Below, piece after piece: positions 26,573 to 35,448 of a stretch of DNA of 64,000 bases. The stretch spans positions 434,001 to 498,000 of the forward strand of contig NZ_JAICBX010000002.1 in assembly GCF_019492055.1 (NCBI RefSeq), read 5' to 3'. Within the stretch, counting starts at the first letter, position 1. Each line of letters starts with the position of its first letter. The stretch comes from Flavimaribacter sediminis. GTDB taxonomy: Bacteria > Pseudomonadota > Alphaproteobacteria > Rhizobiales > Rhizobiaceae. The position numbers and the translations under genes were made by a program. The notes under the pieces are model-generated. The model did no database searches. It saw only the letters and a program-made list of their open reading frames with translations, and was not told where the DNA came from.

Positions 26573-26859
26573 AACGGGTGGCGTTACAGGCCTTGTGAAG
26601 ACCGGATCAGACCGTTTGCAGAGCCGCCTGATCCGGTTCGTTACAGCACGCCGGCTTCGATTTTCAGCCTGTCGACAATCACAAGATCAGGCCTTTCCTC
26701 TTCGTCGATGCGGTTCAGGATCTTGGCGACCGCAAGCTGCGTGGATCTGATCGAAAAGATTGCAGAAACCGTTCAGCACAGCGAACCTCATTCCCTCTGG
26801 TTTCAAAGCCAGTGGATATTCAAAGCAGGCGCCGGCGAAATACCTGGTCCGACCTGAAA
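26573..26859. other. Remnant-rich gap with an inverted repeat
   Basis: Slightly under 300 bp between the integrase relic and the valine operon. It holds a 10-bp inverted repeat ACCGGATCAG (26601-26610) with CTGATCCGGT (26628-26637), and a short reverse-strand relic described separately. No intact gene. Confidence 0.5.
26641..26773 (-). pseudogene. Possible C-terminal relic of a LacI-type regulator
   Basis: The minus strand reads, up to TAA at 26641, a peptide containing STQLAVAKILNRIDEEERPD followed by LVIVDRLKIEAGVL. It resembles the C-terminal strand-helix of LacI-family effector domains (pattern GrlAvexLlxrI...p..vvvxxxLvvR.S). The frame is closed by a stop about 43 codons upstream, so only a tail survives. 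The identification rests on a short match and is tentative. Confidence 0.3.
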
Positions 26860-27732
26860 CTACTCCCGGCTCCGCTTTTCGAAACGCGGAAGCATCGCGG
26901 AGAAATCCCGTCCCGACCCGTCTTCGTCCTCGACGAAAATCCGGTAAAGTTCCGCGGCGCGCTGGCCCATCGGCGTGTCGGCGTCAACGGCTTCGGCGGC
27001 CTGCTGCGACAGGCGCAGGTCCTTGAGCATGAGGTCTGACGCGAAACCCGGCTTGTAGTCGTTGTCGGCCGGGCTTTGCGGGCCGACCCCGGGCGCAGGG
27101 CAGTAGGCGTTCATCGTCCAGGAATAGCCGGACGAGGTGGACACCACATCGAACATCTTCTGCCGGTCGAGACCCAGCTTGTCGGCGAGCGCAAAGGCTT
27201 CGCAGGTGCCGATCATGGTGATCCCGAGGATCATGTTGTTGCAGATCTTGGCAGCCTGGCCGGCGCCGGATTCGCCGCAGTGAACGGCCTTCTGCCCCAT
27301 GATGTCGAAGAGCGGCTTGGCCTTCGCAAAGGCGTCTTCCGAGCCGCCCGCCATGAAGGTCAGGGTTCCGGCCGTCGCGCCGCCAACGCCGCCGGAGACG
27401 GGCGCGTCGACCGGCGCCAGTCCCGCCGCCGCGGCGTCGGTCGCCACCGCCCGCGCGCTTTCCACATCGACCGTCGAACAGTCGATAAAGGCGGCGCCTT
27501 TGTCCATTGCCGGAATGATTTCGGCGGCGACCGTTCGCAGGATCGAACCGTTGGGCAGCATCGTAATGACGGCCTCCTGGCCGGCGGCGCAGGCTGCTGC
27601 GCTCTCGGCCCTGGAAACGCCTTCCGGGTATGGCGCCGAAATGTCGAAACCGGTCACCAGATGGCCCGCCTCGACGAGGTTGCTGGCCATTGGTCCGCCC
27701 ATATTGCCGAGGCCGATAAATCCGATCTTCAT
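26860..27732 (-). CDS. mmsB: 3-hydroxyisobutyrate dehydrogenase
   Basis: 290 residues from ATG 27732, preceded by GGAGGAG and overlapping the hydrolase stop by 4 bp. N-terminal Rossmann motif IGFIGLGNMGGPMASNLVEAGH, substrate-binding DAPVSGGVGGATAGTLTFM, and the catalytic lysine segment GAGQAAKICNNMILGITM. Oxidises 3-hydroxyisobutyrate to methylmalonate semialdehyde with NAD. Last gene of the valine-degradation operon. Related beta-hydroxyacid dehydrogenases share these motifs, but the operon makes this assignment strong. Confidence 0.93.
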   Translation of the reverse strand: MKIGFIGLGNMGGPMASNLVEAGHLVTGFDISAPYPEGVSRAESAAACAAGQEAVITMLPNGSILRTVAAEIIPAMDKGAAFIDCSTVDVESARAVATDAAAAGLAPVDAPVSGGVGGATAGTLTFMAGGSEDAFAKAKPLFDIMGQKAVHCGESGAGQAAKICNNMILGITMIGTCEAFALADKLGLDRQKMFDVVSTSSGYSWTMNAYCPAPGVGPQSPADNDYKPGFASDLMLKDLRLSQQAAEAVDADTPMGQRAAELYRIFVEDEDGSGRDFSAMLPRFEKRSRE

Positions 27733-28775
27733 GTGAGTTGCTCCTCCAGATTCAAACTGTTTTCGCCGAGCGGCGCCAGCATTTGCGAGACATCCTCTGC
27801 GGAAAGGTCGCCGATGTCCTGGTGGCGCCAATGCGGATTCCGATCCTTGTCGATGATCTGGGCGCGGACGCCTTCCAGAAAATCGCCATGCTGCATGGCC
27901 CGGAAAGTATATCTGTATTCCAGCTCGAGCGCTTCGCGGATGCTCGTCTTGCCGCGCATGCGACTGGTCATTTCGATCGTGACGGCGCAGGAAAGCGGGG
28001 AATTGCGATGCAGCGCCTTTAGGCTGTCGCGGGCGAAATCGCTGTCCATGCTTTCAAGGGCGTCCAGGATATCGGCCAGACTTTTGCCGGAAAATCCCCG
28101 GTCGATCTCCGACTGCAGATCGGCGAGCGTCCCAGCCGGCGCTTCGACAGCACGCCTTGCCACTTCTTCGGCGTCGCCACTGGTCTCCAGATCCGCGATC
28201 AGTCCGGGCCACTCGGCCTCGGGAAGATAGGCGTCGGCGAAACCGGCGAAGATCGCGTCGGCGGCGTTCATCCGCGCGCCCGTCACACCCAGATATTCGC
28301 CGCTTCGACCGGGCGCCTGCGCCAGAAGCAGCGAGCCGCCGACATCCGGCACCAGCCCGATGCCGCATTCAGGCATGGCGATGCGGCTCGTGTCTCCGAC
28401 GATCCGGTGCGAGCCGTGACAGGCAACGCCGACGCCGCCGCCCATGGTGAACCCTTGCATGAAGGCGATACAGGGCTTGGGAAACTCGGCGATTTTTGCA
28501 TTCACGCGGTATTCGTCGGCCCAGAACCGGCGGCCATAGGCGTAATCGCCCGCCTTGCCGGTCGAATAGAGTTCGGCGATGTCGCCGCCGGCGCAAAACG
28601 CCTTCTCGCCCTCTGCGTCGAGGATGACGAGGTCGACGTCGTCATCGCTGCGCCACTCGTCCAGCGCCTTCTCGATCGACAGGACCATATCGTAGGTCAG
28701 TGCGTTCAGGGCCTTCGGCCGCTGGAGCGTGATGCGCCCCGCCTTGCCGGATGTCCTGATATCGATGTCGCTCAT
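27729..28775 (-). CDS. 3-hydroxyisobutyryl-CoA hydrolase
   Basis: 348 residues, longer than crotonases, as expected for HIBCH-type hydrolases. Oxyanion-hole segments EKAFCAGGDIAELY and FTMGGGVGVACHGSHRIV, then MPECGIGLVPDVGGSLLLA with the catalytic acidic residues, and the C-terminal REALELEYRYTFRAMQHGDFLEGVRA block that separates HIBCH from enoyl-CoA hydratases. Releases CoA from 3-hydroxyisobutyryl-CoA. It overlaps the acyl-CoA dehydrogenase stop and the mmsB start by 4 bp each. Confidence 0.92.
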   Translation of the reverse strand: MSDIDIRTSGKAGRITLQRPKALNALTYDMVLSIEKALDEWRSDDDVDLVILDAEGEKAFCAGGDIAELYSTGKAGDYAYGRRFWADEYRVNAKIAEFPKPCIAFMQGFTMGGGVGVACHGSHRIVGDTSRIAMPECGIGLVPDVGGSLLLAQAPGRSGEYLGVTGARMNAADAIFAGFADAYLPEAEWPGLIADLETSGDAEEVARRAVEAPAGTLADLQSEIDRGFSGKSLADILDALESMDSDFARDSLKALHRNSPLSCAVTIEMTSRMRGKTSIREALELEYRYTFRAMQHGDFLEGVRAQIIDKDRNPHWRHQDIGDLSAEDVSQMLAPLGENSLNLEEQLT

Positions 28776-29920
28776 CGCCTGGCCTCTGCGAGCATCGCCC
28801 GACTGGTGATCAGTCGCATGATCTCGTTGGTGCCTTCGAGAATCTGGTGGACCCTGAGATCGCGCACGATCTTCTCTATACCGTAGTCGGCGAGATAACC
28901 GTAACCGCCATGCAGTTGCAGGCAGTCATTGGCGACGTCGAACGCGGTGTCGGTGACGAAACGCTTGGCCATGGCGCAGAATTTCGTCGCATCCGGCGCG
29001 CCCGTGTCCACTTTCCAAGCCGCCTGCCTGAGAAAGGTGCGGGCCGCCTGCAAGCCGGTTTCCATATCGGCGAGCTTGAACTGCAGCGCCTGGAACTGGT
29101 CGAGCGTCTGTCCGAAGGCCTTGCGCTCGTGCATATAGGTAACCGTCGCATCAAGAGCCTGCTGAGCGCCGCCAAGAGCCCCGGCGGATATGTTGAGCCT
29201 GCCGCCGTCGAGGCCGGCCATGGCGTAGACGAAGCCCCTGCCTTCCTCGCCGACGAGATTTTCGGCCGGAACCGTACAATCGTCGAATTGCACCTGCGCC
29301 GTCGGCTGGGACAACCATCCCATCTTCTCTTCGCGCGCGCCGAATGACAGGCCGGGCGTTCCGTCATTGACGATGACCGTGGAAATCCCCTTCGGTCCGT
29401 TGTCGCCCGTCCGGCACATCACGACATAGGCGTCGGAATAGCCGCCGCCCGATATGAAGGCCTTGGTTCCGTTCAGCTTGTATCCCTCATTGGTCCGGTC
29501 GGCGCGCGTGCGCAACGCGGCCGCATCGGAACCCGAACCCGGCTCGGTCAGACAGTAGGAAACGACGGTCTCCATCCGGCACATCTTCGGCAGCCATTCG
29601 GACTTCATCTCCTCGCTTGCGAACTTGTCGATCATGCCGGCGCACATATTGTGGATCGACAGGAAGGAGCCCACCGACGGGCAGGCCATCGCCAGAGCCT
29701 CGAAGACCAGCGTCGCGTCCAGCCGGGACAACCCCGAGCCGCCATACTCCTCGGACACGTATATGCCGCCCAGACCCAGCTCGCCGACTTTCGGCCAAAG
29801 CTCTTTCGGTATCGAGCCGGCTTTCTCCCATTCGCGCGCGAAGGGCGCGATATGTTCCTGCCCGAAATCCCGGGCCATCTCGAAAATGGCCTCCTGCTCC
29901 GCACTCAGTTCAAAATCCAT
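28772..29920 (-). CDS. Isobutyryl-CoA dehydrogenase-like acyl-CoA dehydrogenase
   Basis: 382 residues, the normal length. FAD sites YCLTEPGSGSDAAALRTRA and KAFISGGGYSDAYVVMCRTG, and the C-terminal YGIEKIVRDLRVHQILEGTNEIMR with the catalytic base at Glu362. Coupled downstream to HIBCH and mmsB, so the likely substrate is isobutyryl-CoA from valine. It uses FAD and passes electrons to ETF. First gene of the operon; the leader upstream carries a stem-loop at 30042-30072. Confidence 0.9.
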   Translation of the reverse strand: MDFELSAEQEAIFEMARDFGQEHIAPFAREWEKAGSIPKELWPKVGELGLGGIYVSEEYGGSGLSRLDATLVFEALAMACPSVGSFLSIHNMCAGMIDKFASEEMKSEWLPKMCRMETVVSYCLTEPGSGSDAAALRTRADRTNEGYKLNGTKAFISGGGYSDAYVVMCRTGDNGPKGISTVIVNDGTPGLSFGAREEKMGWLSQPTAQVQFDDCTVPAENLVGEEGRGFVYAMAGLDGGRLNISAGALGGAQQALDATVTYMHERKAFGQTLDQFQALQFKLADMETGLQAARTFLRQAAWKVDTGAPDATKFCAMAKRFVTDTAFDVANDCLQLHGGYGYLADYGIEKIVRDLRVHQILEGTNEIMRLITSRAMLAEARR

Positions 29921-30358
29921 GGTTTCCTCTTCCCTGGCGTGGCGCGGATCCGACCCTGCCGTTATTCTTGCGCAGGTACAGAATACGCCTGATCTTCCCT
30001 ATCGGGTTACACCGTTACCGCAAGGACAAATCCAGGCGGGAGCGCTCCCGGCCATGTATATGCCGGGAGCGCCGAGCAACCAACTGCCGCGATCGCAATC
30101 GTGAAGTCAATGTGATGAATTGTACTGGCAGCCAGTAGTCGCAAAGGCAGGCAAGACCGCGTCAGGTCTCTGTGTCGCCAAGCTCAAGGCCTTCCAGCCG
30201 CCCGACCAAAGATGGTCGAAGTGATTGAATGACATGCCTCAGACGGAACCGATGAAGGGCTGATACGGGTTGTCAACACCCTTGTCGCGCAGGCAGGTGA
30301 CGGAAACGGCGGGGCCAGCTAAACAGGATCAACATAACAAGACAGGATACGCGGACCG
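29921..30358. other. Divergent intergenic region, valine operon / TetR gene
   Basis: 438 bp that must carry the promoters of the minus-strand valine operon and the plus-strand TetR gene. Apart from the inverted repeat at 30042-30072 nothing specific is recognised. Confidence 0.5.
30042..30072. promoter_or_regulatory. Perfect 11-bp inverted repeat upstream of valine operon
   Basis: GCGCTCCCGGC and GCCGGGAGCGC separated by the 9-nt CATGTATAT, 122 bp before the acyl-CoA dehydrogenase start. No T-run follows on either strand, so a terminator is less likely than an operator or a structured leader. Role unknown. Confidence 0.4.
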
Positions 30359-31042
30359 ATGAGCGAAAAGGCAAAGGCGACGACATCGCCAGGCAGGCGC
30401 AGGTCGACGCAGAAGCCCGGCGCAGACAATACCCGGGACAAGATTCTGGACGCCGCCGAGGTGTTGTTCGGCGAACGCACCTTCGACACCGTATCGCTGC
30501 GCGACATCACCCGGAAGGCCGACGTCACACTGGCGCTGGCGAGCTACCATTTCGGAACGAAGGAAAAGCTGTTCGCGGAAGTGGTCGGACGACGCGCGGA
30601 CATTTTGTGCACGATGCGTCGCGAGCGACTGAAGGCGCTGGAGGAAGACGGAAATCTCAGCACCAAAACAATCCTCGACGCCTTCATGCACCCGCTGTTC
30701 GAACAGATGATCAAGGGTTCGGAAGGCTGGCAGTCCTATCTGCTTATCCTGGCGCAACTCGGACAGTCCAATCGCTGGATCGATCTGCTGCACGAGAATT
30801 TCGATGAAACCGCGGCGCTGTTTCTCGACCAGTTGCGAATCCAGCTTCCGGGCGTAGCGGAACCGGTTCTGATCCGGGGGTTTTCGCTTTCGCTCGTGGC
30901 CATGCTGCAAACGCTGTCGAAAAATCGGCGCGTGGACGCCATCACGTCGGGAACGGTGTCTGCCGACCAGCTCGACGACGCCTACCCGGTTCTGCTCACG
31001 TTCGTGGTCAAGGGTCTGGAAGGTCTGTCGGACCTCGCCTGA
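30359..31042 (+). CDS. TetR/AcrR family transcriptional regulator
   Basis: 227 residues. N-terminal helix-turn-helix typical of TetR: NTRDKILDAAEVLFGERTFD, VSLRDITRKADVTLALASYHF and GTKEKLFAEVVGRR. The C-terminal ligand domain is helical and not assignable to a ligand. It is divergent from the valine operon and upstream of the SDR gene at 31125 in the same direction, so it could govern either. The palindrome before the SDR gene looks like a GntR rather than TetR site. Confidence 0.88.
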   Translation: MSEKAKATTSPGRRRSTQKPGADNTRDKILDAAEVLFGERTFDTVSLRDITRKADVTLALASYHFGTKEKLFAEVVGRRADILCTMRRERLKALEEDGNLSTKTILDAFMHPLFEQMIKGSEGWQSYLLILAQLGQSNRWIDLLHENFDETAALFLDQLRIQLPGVAEPVLIRGFSLSLVAMLQTLSKNRRVDAITSGTVSADQLDDAYPVLLTFVVKGLEGLSDLA

Positions 31043-31086
31043 CACAGGTTTTCTCCTTTGACACACTGACCACACCCTTCTAGTAG

Positions 31087-31102
31087 TTGGTCGATCAACC
31101 AA
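31087..31102. promoter_or_regulatory. GntR-type operator candidate upstream of the first SDR gene
   Basis: The 16-bp site TTGGTCGATCAACCAA (form TTGGT-N6-ACCAA) ends 22 bp before the ATG at 31125. The same pattern occurs at 37032-37047 upstream of the gene at the other end of the catabolic set. TTGGT/ACCAA half-sites are known for FadR-subfamily GntR repressors; the cognate regulator is not in the window. Confidence 0.6.
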
Positions 31103-31124
31103 TATGCGGGGAGAGCATTCTTTC

Positions 31125-31895
31125 ATGACATCGGCGCTGTTTGATCTTACAGGCAAGACGGCCCTTGTAACCGGCTCCCATCGCGGCCTGGGTTTCGCCA
31201 TGGCGCGCGAACTGGGACGCGCAGGCGCCCGCGTCGTCATATCCAGCAACGAACCCGCCGGATGCGAAGCCGCGCGGCGGGAGATCGCCGACGAAGGCGT
31301 CGACGTTCTGTCCATTCCCTGCGACGTCGGCGTCGACGCCGAGCTCGATCGTCTGGTCGCCGAAACCGAAGCCGGCTTCGGACCGATCGACATTCTTGTC
31401 TGCAACGCCGGGATCAACCCGCATTTCGGATCGCTGACCGAGGCGACGGACGACGAATATGACGCCATCATGCGCATCAATCTGCGCAGCGTGGTTCAGC
31501 TCTGCAACCGCGTGATCCCGGGCATGGCGAAGAGGAAGGACGGCGCAGTCATTCTGACATCGTCGCTTTCGGGCCTGCGCGGAAACGGCAAGATCGGGGT
31601 CTACGCCCTGTCGAAGGCGGCGATCGCCCAGCTTGCCCGAAACTACGCCGTCGAGTTCGGCCCGGACAATGTGCGCGTCAACGCGATTTCACCGGGCCTG
31701 ATCGATACGGAGTTTTCAAAGCCGATGACCGGCAATCCGGACATCCTGGCGCCACGCATCCTGAAAACCCCGCTGCGACGCGTGGGAAAACCGGAAGATA
31801 TCGCAGGCGCGGCCGTGTACCTCGCCTCGCCAGCCGGCGCCTTTGTCACCGGCCACAATCTTGTCGTGGACGGCGGCACGGTGATCGGCGACTGA
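31125..31895 (+). CDS. Short-chain dehydrogenase/reductase (gluconate 5-dehydrogenase-like)
   Basis: 256 residues from ATG 31125 (GGGGAGAG upstream). Cofactor motif TGSHRGLGFAMARELG, NAG motif CNAGINPHFG, catalytic Ser in LTSSLSGLRG and YxxxK as VYALSKAA, and a C-terminal VTGHNLVVDGGTVIGD. It acts on a hydroxy acid or polyol with NAD(P). It carries the same upstream palindrome as the minus-strand set 32327-37006, so both are probably induced together. Confidence 0.88.
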   Translation: MTSALFDLTGKTALVTGSHRGLGFAMARELGRAGARVVISSNEPAGCEAARREIADEGVDVLSIPCDVGVDAELDRLVAETEAGFGPIDILVCNAGINPHFGSLTEATDDEYDAIMRINLRSVVQLCNRVIPGMAKRKDGAVILTSSLSGLRGNGKIGVYALSKAAIAQLARNYAVEFGPDNVRVNAISPGLIDTEFSKPMTGNPDILAPRILKTPLRRVGKPEDIAGAAVYLASPAGAFVTGHNLVVDGGTVIGD

Positions 31896-32196
31896 TCAGA
31901 AGTCGGCGCGCTCGATCGCTATCCTGAAGTGATGGACCGATGGCGGCTCGGCAAAAAAAGGTCCGACCAGACTGCGCCACTGCTGAAACAGCTCCGATTC
32001 GCGAAAGTCGACGGTATGGGCCTCCAGGGTCTCCCAGCGGATGATCGCCTGATAGAGCTCCGGCGCTTCCAAGCACTTCTGCAAATGCAGTCCCTTGCAT
32101 CCCTTTGCCTGGCGAAAGACGTCGACAGCTTCGCGAAAAGCCGCCTCGAACCGGGCCTCGTCTCCCGCCTCTGTCCGTCGGTCAGGTCTTTACCAC
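31896..32196 (-). pseudogene. ABM (antibiotic biosynthesis monooxygenase-like) domain gene, start region damaged
   Basis: The frame ending at TGA 31896 encodes an ABM-type ferredoxin-like domain: GDEARFEAAFREAVDVFRQAKG, then LHLQKCLEAPELYQAIIRWETL and HTVDFRESELFQQW. Upstream it meets TAA at 32190-32192 with no ATG or GTG in frame. A GTG at 32196 overlapping the previous gene's stop is in another frame, so a small indel near 32180 probably broke the start region. ABM proteins near sugar-acid genes often act as accessory enzymes of unknown activity. Confidence 0.55.
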
Positions 32197-32322
32197 GCGA
32201 GCGCCCCGCCATCGACGCGAAAACCCGCGCCGGTGACACAGGTCGATTCGTCCGTTGTCCCTTCCGATCTTCAAACCGAGCGCCTCTCCTTCCGCGAGAT
32301 CGAGGAAAGGCCTGTCGCTCAT
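32190..32322 (-). pseudogene. Internally deleted SDR gene remnant
   Basis: Four bases after the FAH hydrolase stop, ATG 32322 starts MSDRPFLDLAEGEALGLKIG. Within 60 bp another frame carries DESTCVTGAGFRVDGGALAW followed by TAA, which is the usual C-terminal end of an SDR. Almost the whole enzyme is missing between the two parts and the frames differ, so a deletion has removed the body. The identification as an SDR rests on the C-terminal VTGAGFRVDGG motif. Confidence 0.5.
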
Positions 32323-32326
32323 ATCG

Positions 32327-33319
32327 TCACACAGGCTTGTACCGGGCGATGGTCTGGTCGATCGCTCCGAAAATCGACTGACCGTCGCCATCGAACATTT
32401 CCATTCGCACGCGGTCACCGAACTTCATGAATTCGGTCTTTGCGCCTCCCTCCTCGATATTCTCGATGGAGCGACGTTCGGCGATGCAGGCCGATCCGAC
32501 TTCCCGGTAAGCCTTGTTGGAAACCGTGCCCGAGCCGAACAGGGTGCCGGCGGCGAGCTTCCTCGTATGGGCTGCGTGTTCGATAAGCTCGGGAAAGGAA
32601 AAACTCATTTCCGACCCGTTCGGCCTGCCAAACAGCTCTCCGTTCCAGGTCACGTTGAGCGGCAGATGCAACTTGCCCTCCCGCCAATGATCGCCAAGCG
32701 TGTCGGGCGTCACCGCGACGGGCGAGAAAGCGGTCGACGGCTTGGCGTTCATCCAGCCGAAACCGACGGTGATCTCGCGCTTGACGAAAGCCCGGCAACT
32801 CACATCGTTGATGAGAAGAACGAGCTTGATGTATTGTTCGGCGTCCTCGGCCTTCGTTCCCATGGGAACCTCGCTCAGAACAACGCCGATCTCCCCCTCG
32901 AAATCGATCTGGTCTTCCTCTCTTGGAAGCGCAATTTCACCCTGCGGGCGATAGAAATCATCGGACATGCCCTGATACATCAGCGGAAAGGGAGAATTCA
33001 TCTCGATCCCGGGGTCGCGTCCGGTCGCGAGCGCCATCAGCCGCAGATGGTTCTTGAAGCAGGACCCGTCGATCCACTGGAACGACCGCGGCAGGGGCGA
33101 CAGCGTATGCGACTGGTCGAACGAAAAGGCGTCCTCCGCGTCGCCCTCATGCAACTGATAGGCCAGATCGCGCAACGCCATTTCATGGCTGTCCCAGTCC
33201 TCCATGACCGTGAGCAGGTTGGGCGCTATCGCCTTGGCCGAAACCGCCCGGCAGAGGTCATCCGAGACGACGACGAGTTCGCCGTCCCGTGTTCCGTTAT
33301 CGATCGTTGCAAGCTTCAT
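32327..33319 (-). CDS. Fumarylacetoacetate hydrolase family protein
   Basis: 330 residues. FAH-fold metal ligands in DFEGEIGVVLSEVPMGTKAE, substrate-side YRPQGEIALPREED, and LFGSGTVSNKAYREVGSACI near the C-terminus. Relatives cleave or hydrate 2-keto-3-deoxy acids, acylpyruvates or fumarylacetoacetate. Within a set of dehydrogenases it may act on a keto-deoxy sugar acid (inference). 10 bp after the HisD-family gene in the same operon. Confidence 0.85.
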   Translation of the reverse strand: MKLATIDNGTRDGELVVVSDDLCRAVSAKAIAPNLLTVMEDWDSHEMALRDLAYQLHEGDAEDAFSFDQSHTLSPLPRSFQWIDGSCFKNHLRLMALATGRDPGIEMNSPFPLMYQGMSDDFYRPQGEIALPREEDQIDFEGEIGVVLSEVPMGTKAEDAEQYIKLVLLINDVSCRAFVKREITVGFGWMNAKPSTAFSPVAVTPDTLGDHWREGKLHLPLNVTWNGELFGRPNGSEMSFSFPELIEHAAHTRKLAAGTLFGSGTVSNKAYREVGSACIAERRSIENIEEGGAKTEFMKFGDRVRMEMFDGDGQSIFGAIDQTIARYKPV

Positions 33320-33329
33320 CGGTTATTCC

Positions 33330-34619
33330 TCAAGCAGCGTTCTTGCCGCCGTAGCGGCGCACGCGAATATCGGCCTGTTCCTTGTGGCCGGCGAAATTTT
33401 CGATGGCGCAAAGCCGCGAGCAATATTCGCCCACCATGGCGCTGGCTTCGTCTGTCAGCACTTCCTGATAGGTGCAGGTCTTGAGGAACTTGCCAACCCA
33501 GAGCCCGCCGGTATAGCGCGCCGCCATTTTCGTCGGCAGCGTGTGGTTGGTGCCGATGACCTTGTCGCCATAGGCGACATTGGTGCGGGGGCCAAGAAAC
33601 AGGGCGCCGTAATTGCGCATGTTCTCCAGAAACCAGCGCGGGTTGGCGGTCATCACCTGAACGTGCTCGGAGGCGATCCGGTCGGCCTCGGACAGCATTT
33701 CCTCGTCCGTGTCGCAAAGGATGACCTGCCCGTGGTCTCGCCAGGACACCCGCGCGATATCGGCCGTCGGCAGCGTCTGCAATTGCCGCTCGATTTCGTC
33801 CTCGATGGAAGATGCGATCCGCTTCGACGTCGTCAGAAGGATCGCCGGCGAGGTCGGCCCGTGTTCGGCCTGTCCCAGCAGATCGACCGCGCAAATTTCA
33901 GCGTCGACCGTATCGTCGGCGATCACCAGAGTCTCAGTCGGTCCGGCGAAGAGATCGATGCCGACCTTGCCGTAAAGCTGGCGCTTGGCTTCTGCGACGA
34001 AGGCGTTGCCGGGGCCGACCAGCATGTCGACCGGCGCGATGGCGTCGGTTCCGAGCGCCATGGCCGCCACTGCCTGGACGCCGCCAAGCAGGTAGATCTC
34101 GTCGGCGCCGGCCTTCGCCATCGCGGCGATGGTTGCGGCGGGAGCCACTCCATTGAGCGGCGGCGTGCAGGCGATCACCCGGCCGACGCCCGCGACCTTG
34201 GCGGTCAGCACGCTCATATGGGCCGAAGCGACCATCGGATAGCGTCCGCCGGGAATGTAGCAGCCGACGCTGCCGACCGGGATATGCTTGTGGCCGAGCT
34301 TGACGCCCGGCAGGGTCTCAATCTCGATCTCCTTCATCGATGCGAGTTGGGCTTCCGCAAAATTGCGGATCTGCGCCTGCGCGAAATCGATGTCGGCCAG
34401 CACTTCTTCGGGCAGGCTGTCGATCAGGTTTGCAATCTCGGCGTCGGAAAGCCTGAAACTTTCCGGAGACCACTTGTCGAACTTCTCCGACAGCTCCCGC
34501 ACCGCCTCGTCGCCGCGCTCAGTCACATCTTCCAGTATGGATTCCACGGTCTGGCGGACCTTGCGGTCGGCCTCTCCGGTTTCGGCCTCGTCGGCGCCCT
34601 TTTTCAAATATTCGATCAC
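33330..34619 (-). CDS. Histidinol dehydrogenase family protein (HpsN-like, not histidine synthesis)
   Basis: 429 residues. The HisD fold is evident: [53 protein letters not shown] and [19 protein letters not shown] for the zinc site. It differs from the genuine hisD in this window (21278) at the equivalent of AAEHLEL (here [11 protein letters not shown]). It belongs to the group with sulfopropanediol 3-dehydrogenase. In this operon it probably oxidises a terminal alcohol of a polyol or sugar acid to carboxylate in two NAD steps (inference). Confidence 0.85.
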   Translation of the reverse strand: MIEYLKKGADEAETGEADRKVRQTVESILEDVTERGDEAVRELSEKFDKWSPESFRLSDAEIANLIDSLPEEVLADIDFAQAQIRNFAEAQLASMKEIEIETLPGVKLGHKHIPVGSVGCYIPGGRYPMVASAHMSVLTAKVAGVGRVIACTPPLNGVAPAATIAAMAKAGADEIYLLGGVQAVAAMALGTDAIAPVDMLVGPGNAFVAEAKRQLYGKVGIDLFAGPTETLVIADDTVDAEICAVDLLGQAEHGPTSPAILLTTSKRIASSIEDEIERQLQTLPTADIARVSWRDHGQVILCDTDEEMLSEADRIASEHVQVMTANPRWFLENMRNYGALFLGPRTNVAYGDKVIGTNHTLPTKMAARYTGGLWVGKFLKTCTYQEVLTDEASAMVGEYCSRLCAIENFAGHKEQADIRVRRYGGKNAA

Positions 34620-34653
34620 TTCACTTACTCCTGATGCGCTTCAGCGCTCCCGT

Positions 34654-35448
34654 TTATACCGCTGTCCAGCCGCCGTCGACGACAAGCGGAGCGCCCGTCA
34701 CCATGGCAGACGCATCGGAAGCCAGAAAGACAACGGCGCCCATCAGATCTTCGATTTGCCCTATCCGTCCGAGCTTGATCTTTGTCAAAACCTCGTCGCG
34801 AAACGCCGTGTTCTCGAAATATGGCCGCGTCAACTCCGTCTCGATGAATGTGGGGCAGAGCGTGTTGACCCGAATGCCCTTTGGCGCGAGCTCCACCGCC
34901 ATTGCCTTGGTGAAGCCTTCCATCGCATGTTTCGAGGCGCAATAGAGCGTTCTGTTGGCTGCACCGACGAGCCCCATCTGCGAGGAAATGTTGATGATGG
35001 ATCCGGTTCCCGCTTCCGCCGTCAGGCGGCGGGCGAACGCCTGGGCCATGAAATAGGCGGCCCTGACATTCAGGGTCATGATGACGTCGAAATTCTCTTC
35101 CGTCGCCTCGAGGAACGGGCCGGGCCGATTGGTTCCGGCGTTGTTGACCAGGATGTCATGGGGCTCGCCCTCATCAATGAACTGACGGACGGCGGCCGTG
35201 TCGGTGACGTCGAGGACCGCCGCCCGGGCGTCGCCGCCTTCCGCGCGCAGGGCTTCGACCGCGGCTTCAATCTCGCCGGCGCTTCGCGATATCAGCGTAA
35301 CGGCGGCGCCGGCCTCCGCCAGCGCCGCAGCGCAGGCGAACCCGATGCCTCTGCCAGCGCCCGAGACCAGCGCTTTTCGCCCGTCGAGCCGGAACGATGG
35401 CGTCCTTGGAACCGGTCGTTTCTCTTCCACCTGCGTCTCTCCCGTCAA
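34654..35448 (-). CDS. Short-chain dehydrogenase/reductase
   Basis: 264 residues. SGAGRGIGFACAAALAEAGA cofactor motif, LVNNAGTNRPGPF, catalytic serine in NISSQMGLVG, YCASKHA for the YxxxK pair, and TGAPLVVDGGWTAV at the end. The start overlaps the cupin stop by 4 bp. Second intact SDR of the set; the 3-ketoacyl or gluconate-type substrate cannot be resolved. Confidence 0.87.
   Translation of the reverse strand: MTGETQVEEKRPVPRTPSFRLDGRKALVSGAGRGIGFACAAALAEAGAAVTLISRSAGEIEAAVEALRAEGGDARAAVLDVTDTAAVRQFIDEGEPHDILVNNAGTNRPGPFLEATEENFDVIMTLNVRAAYFMAQAFARRLTAEAGTGSIINISSQMGLVGAANRTLYCASKHAMEGFTKAMAVELAPKGIRVNTLCPTFIETELTRPYFENTAFRDEVLTKIKLGRIGQIEDLMGAVVFLASDASAMVTGAPLVVDGGWTAV

Noticed and set aside
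26601-26637. Rho-independent terminator at the ACCGGATCAG inverted repeat
   Set aside because: Loop of 17 nt and no T-run on either strand. Kept only as an inverted repeat within the gap description.
33330-34619. Second histidine-biosynthetic hisD
   Set aside because: The genuine hisD is in the core cluster at 21278. This copy diverges in the AAEHLEL region and sits with catabolic dehydrogenases.
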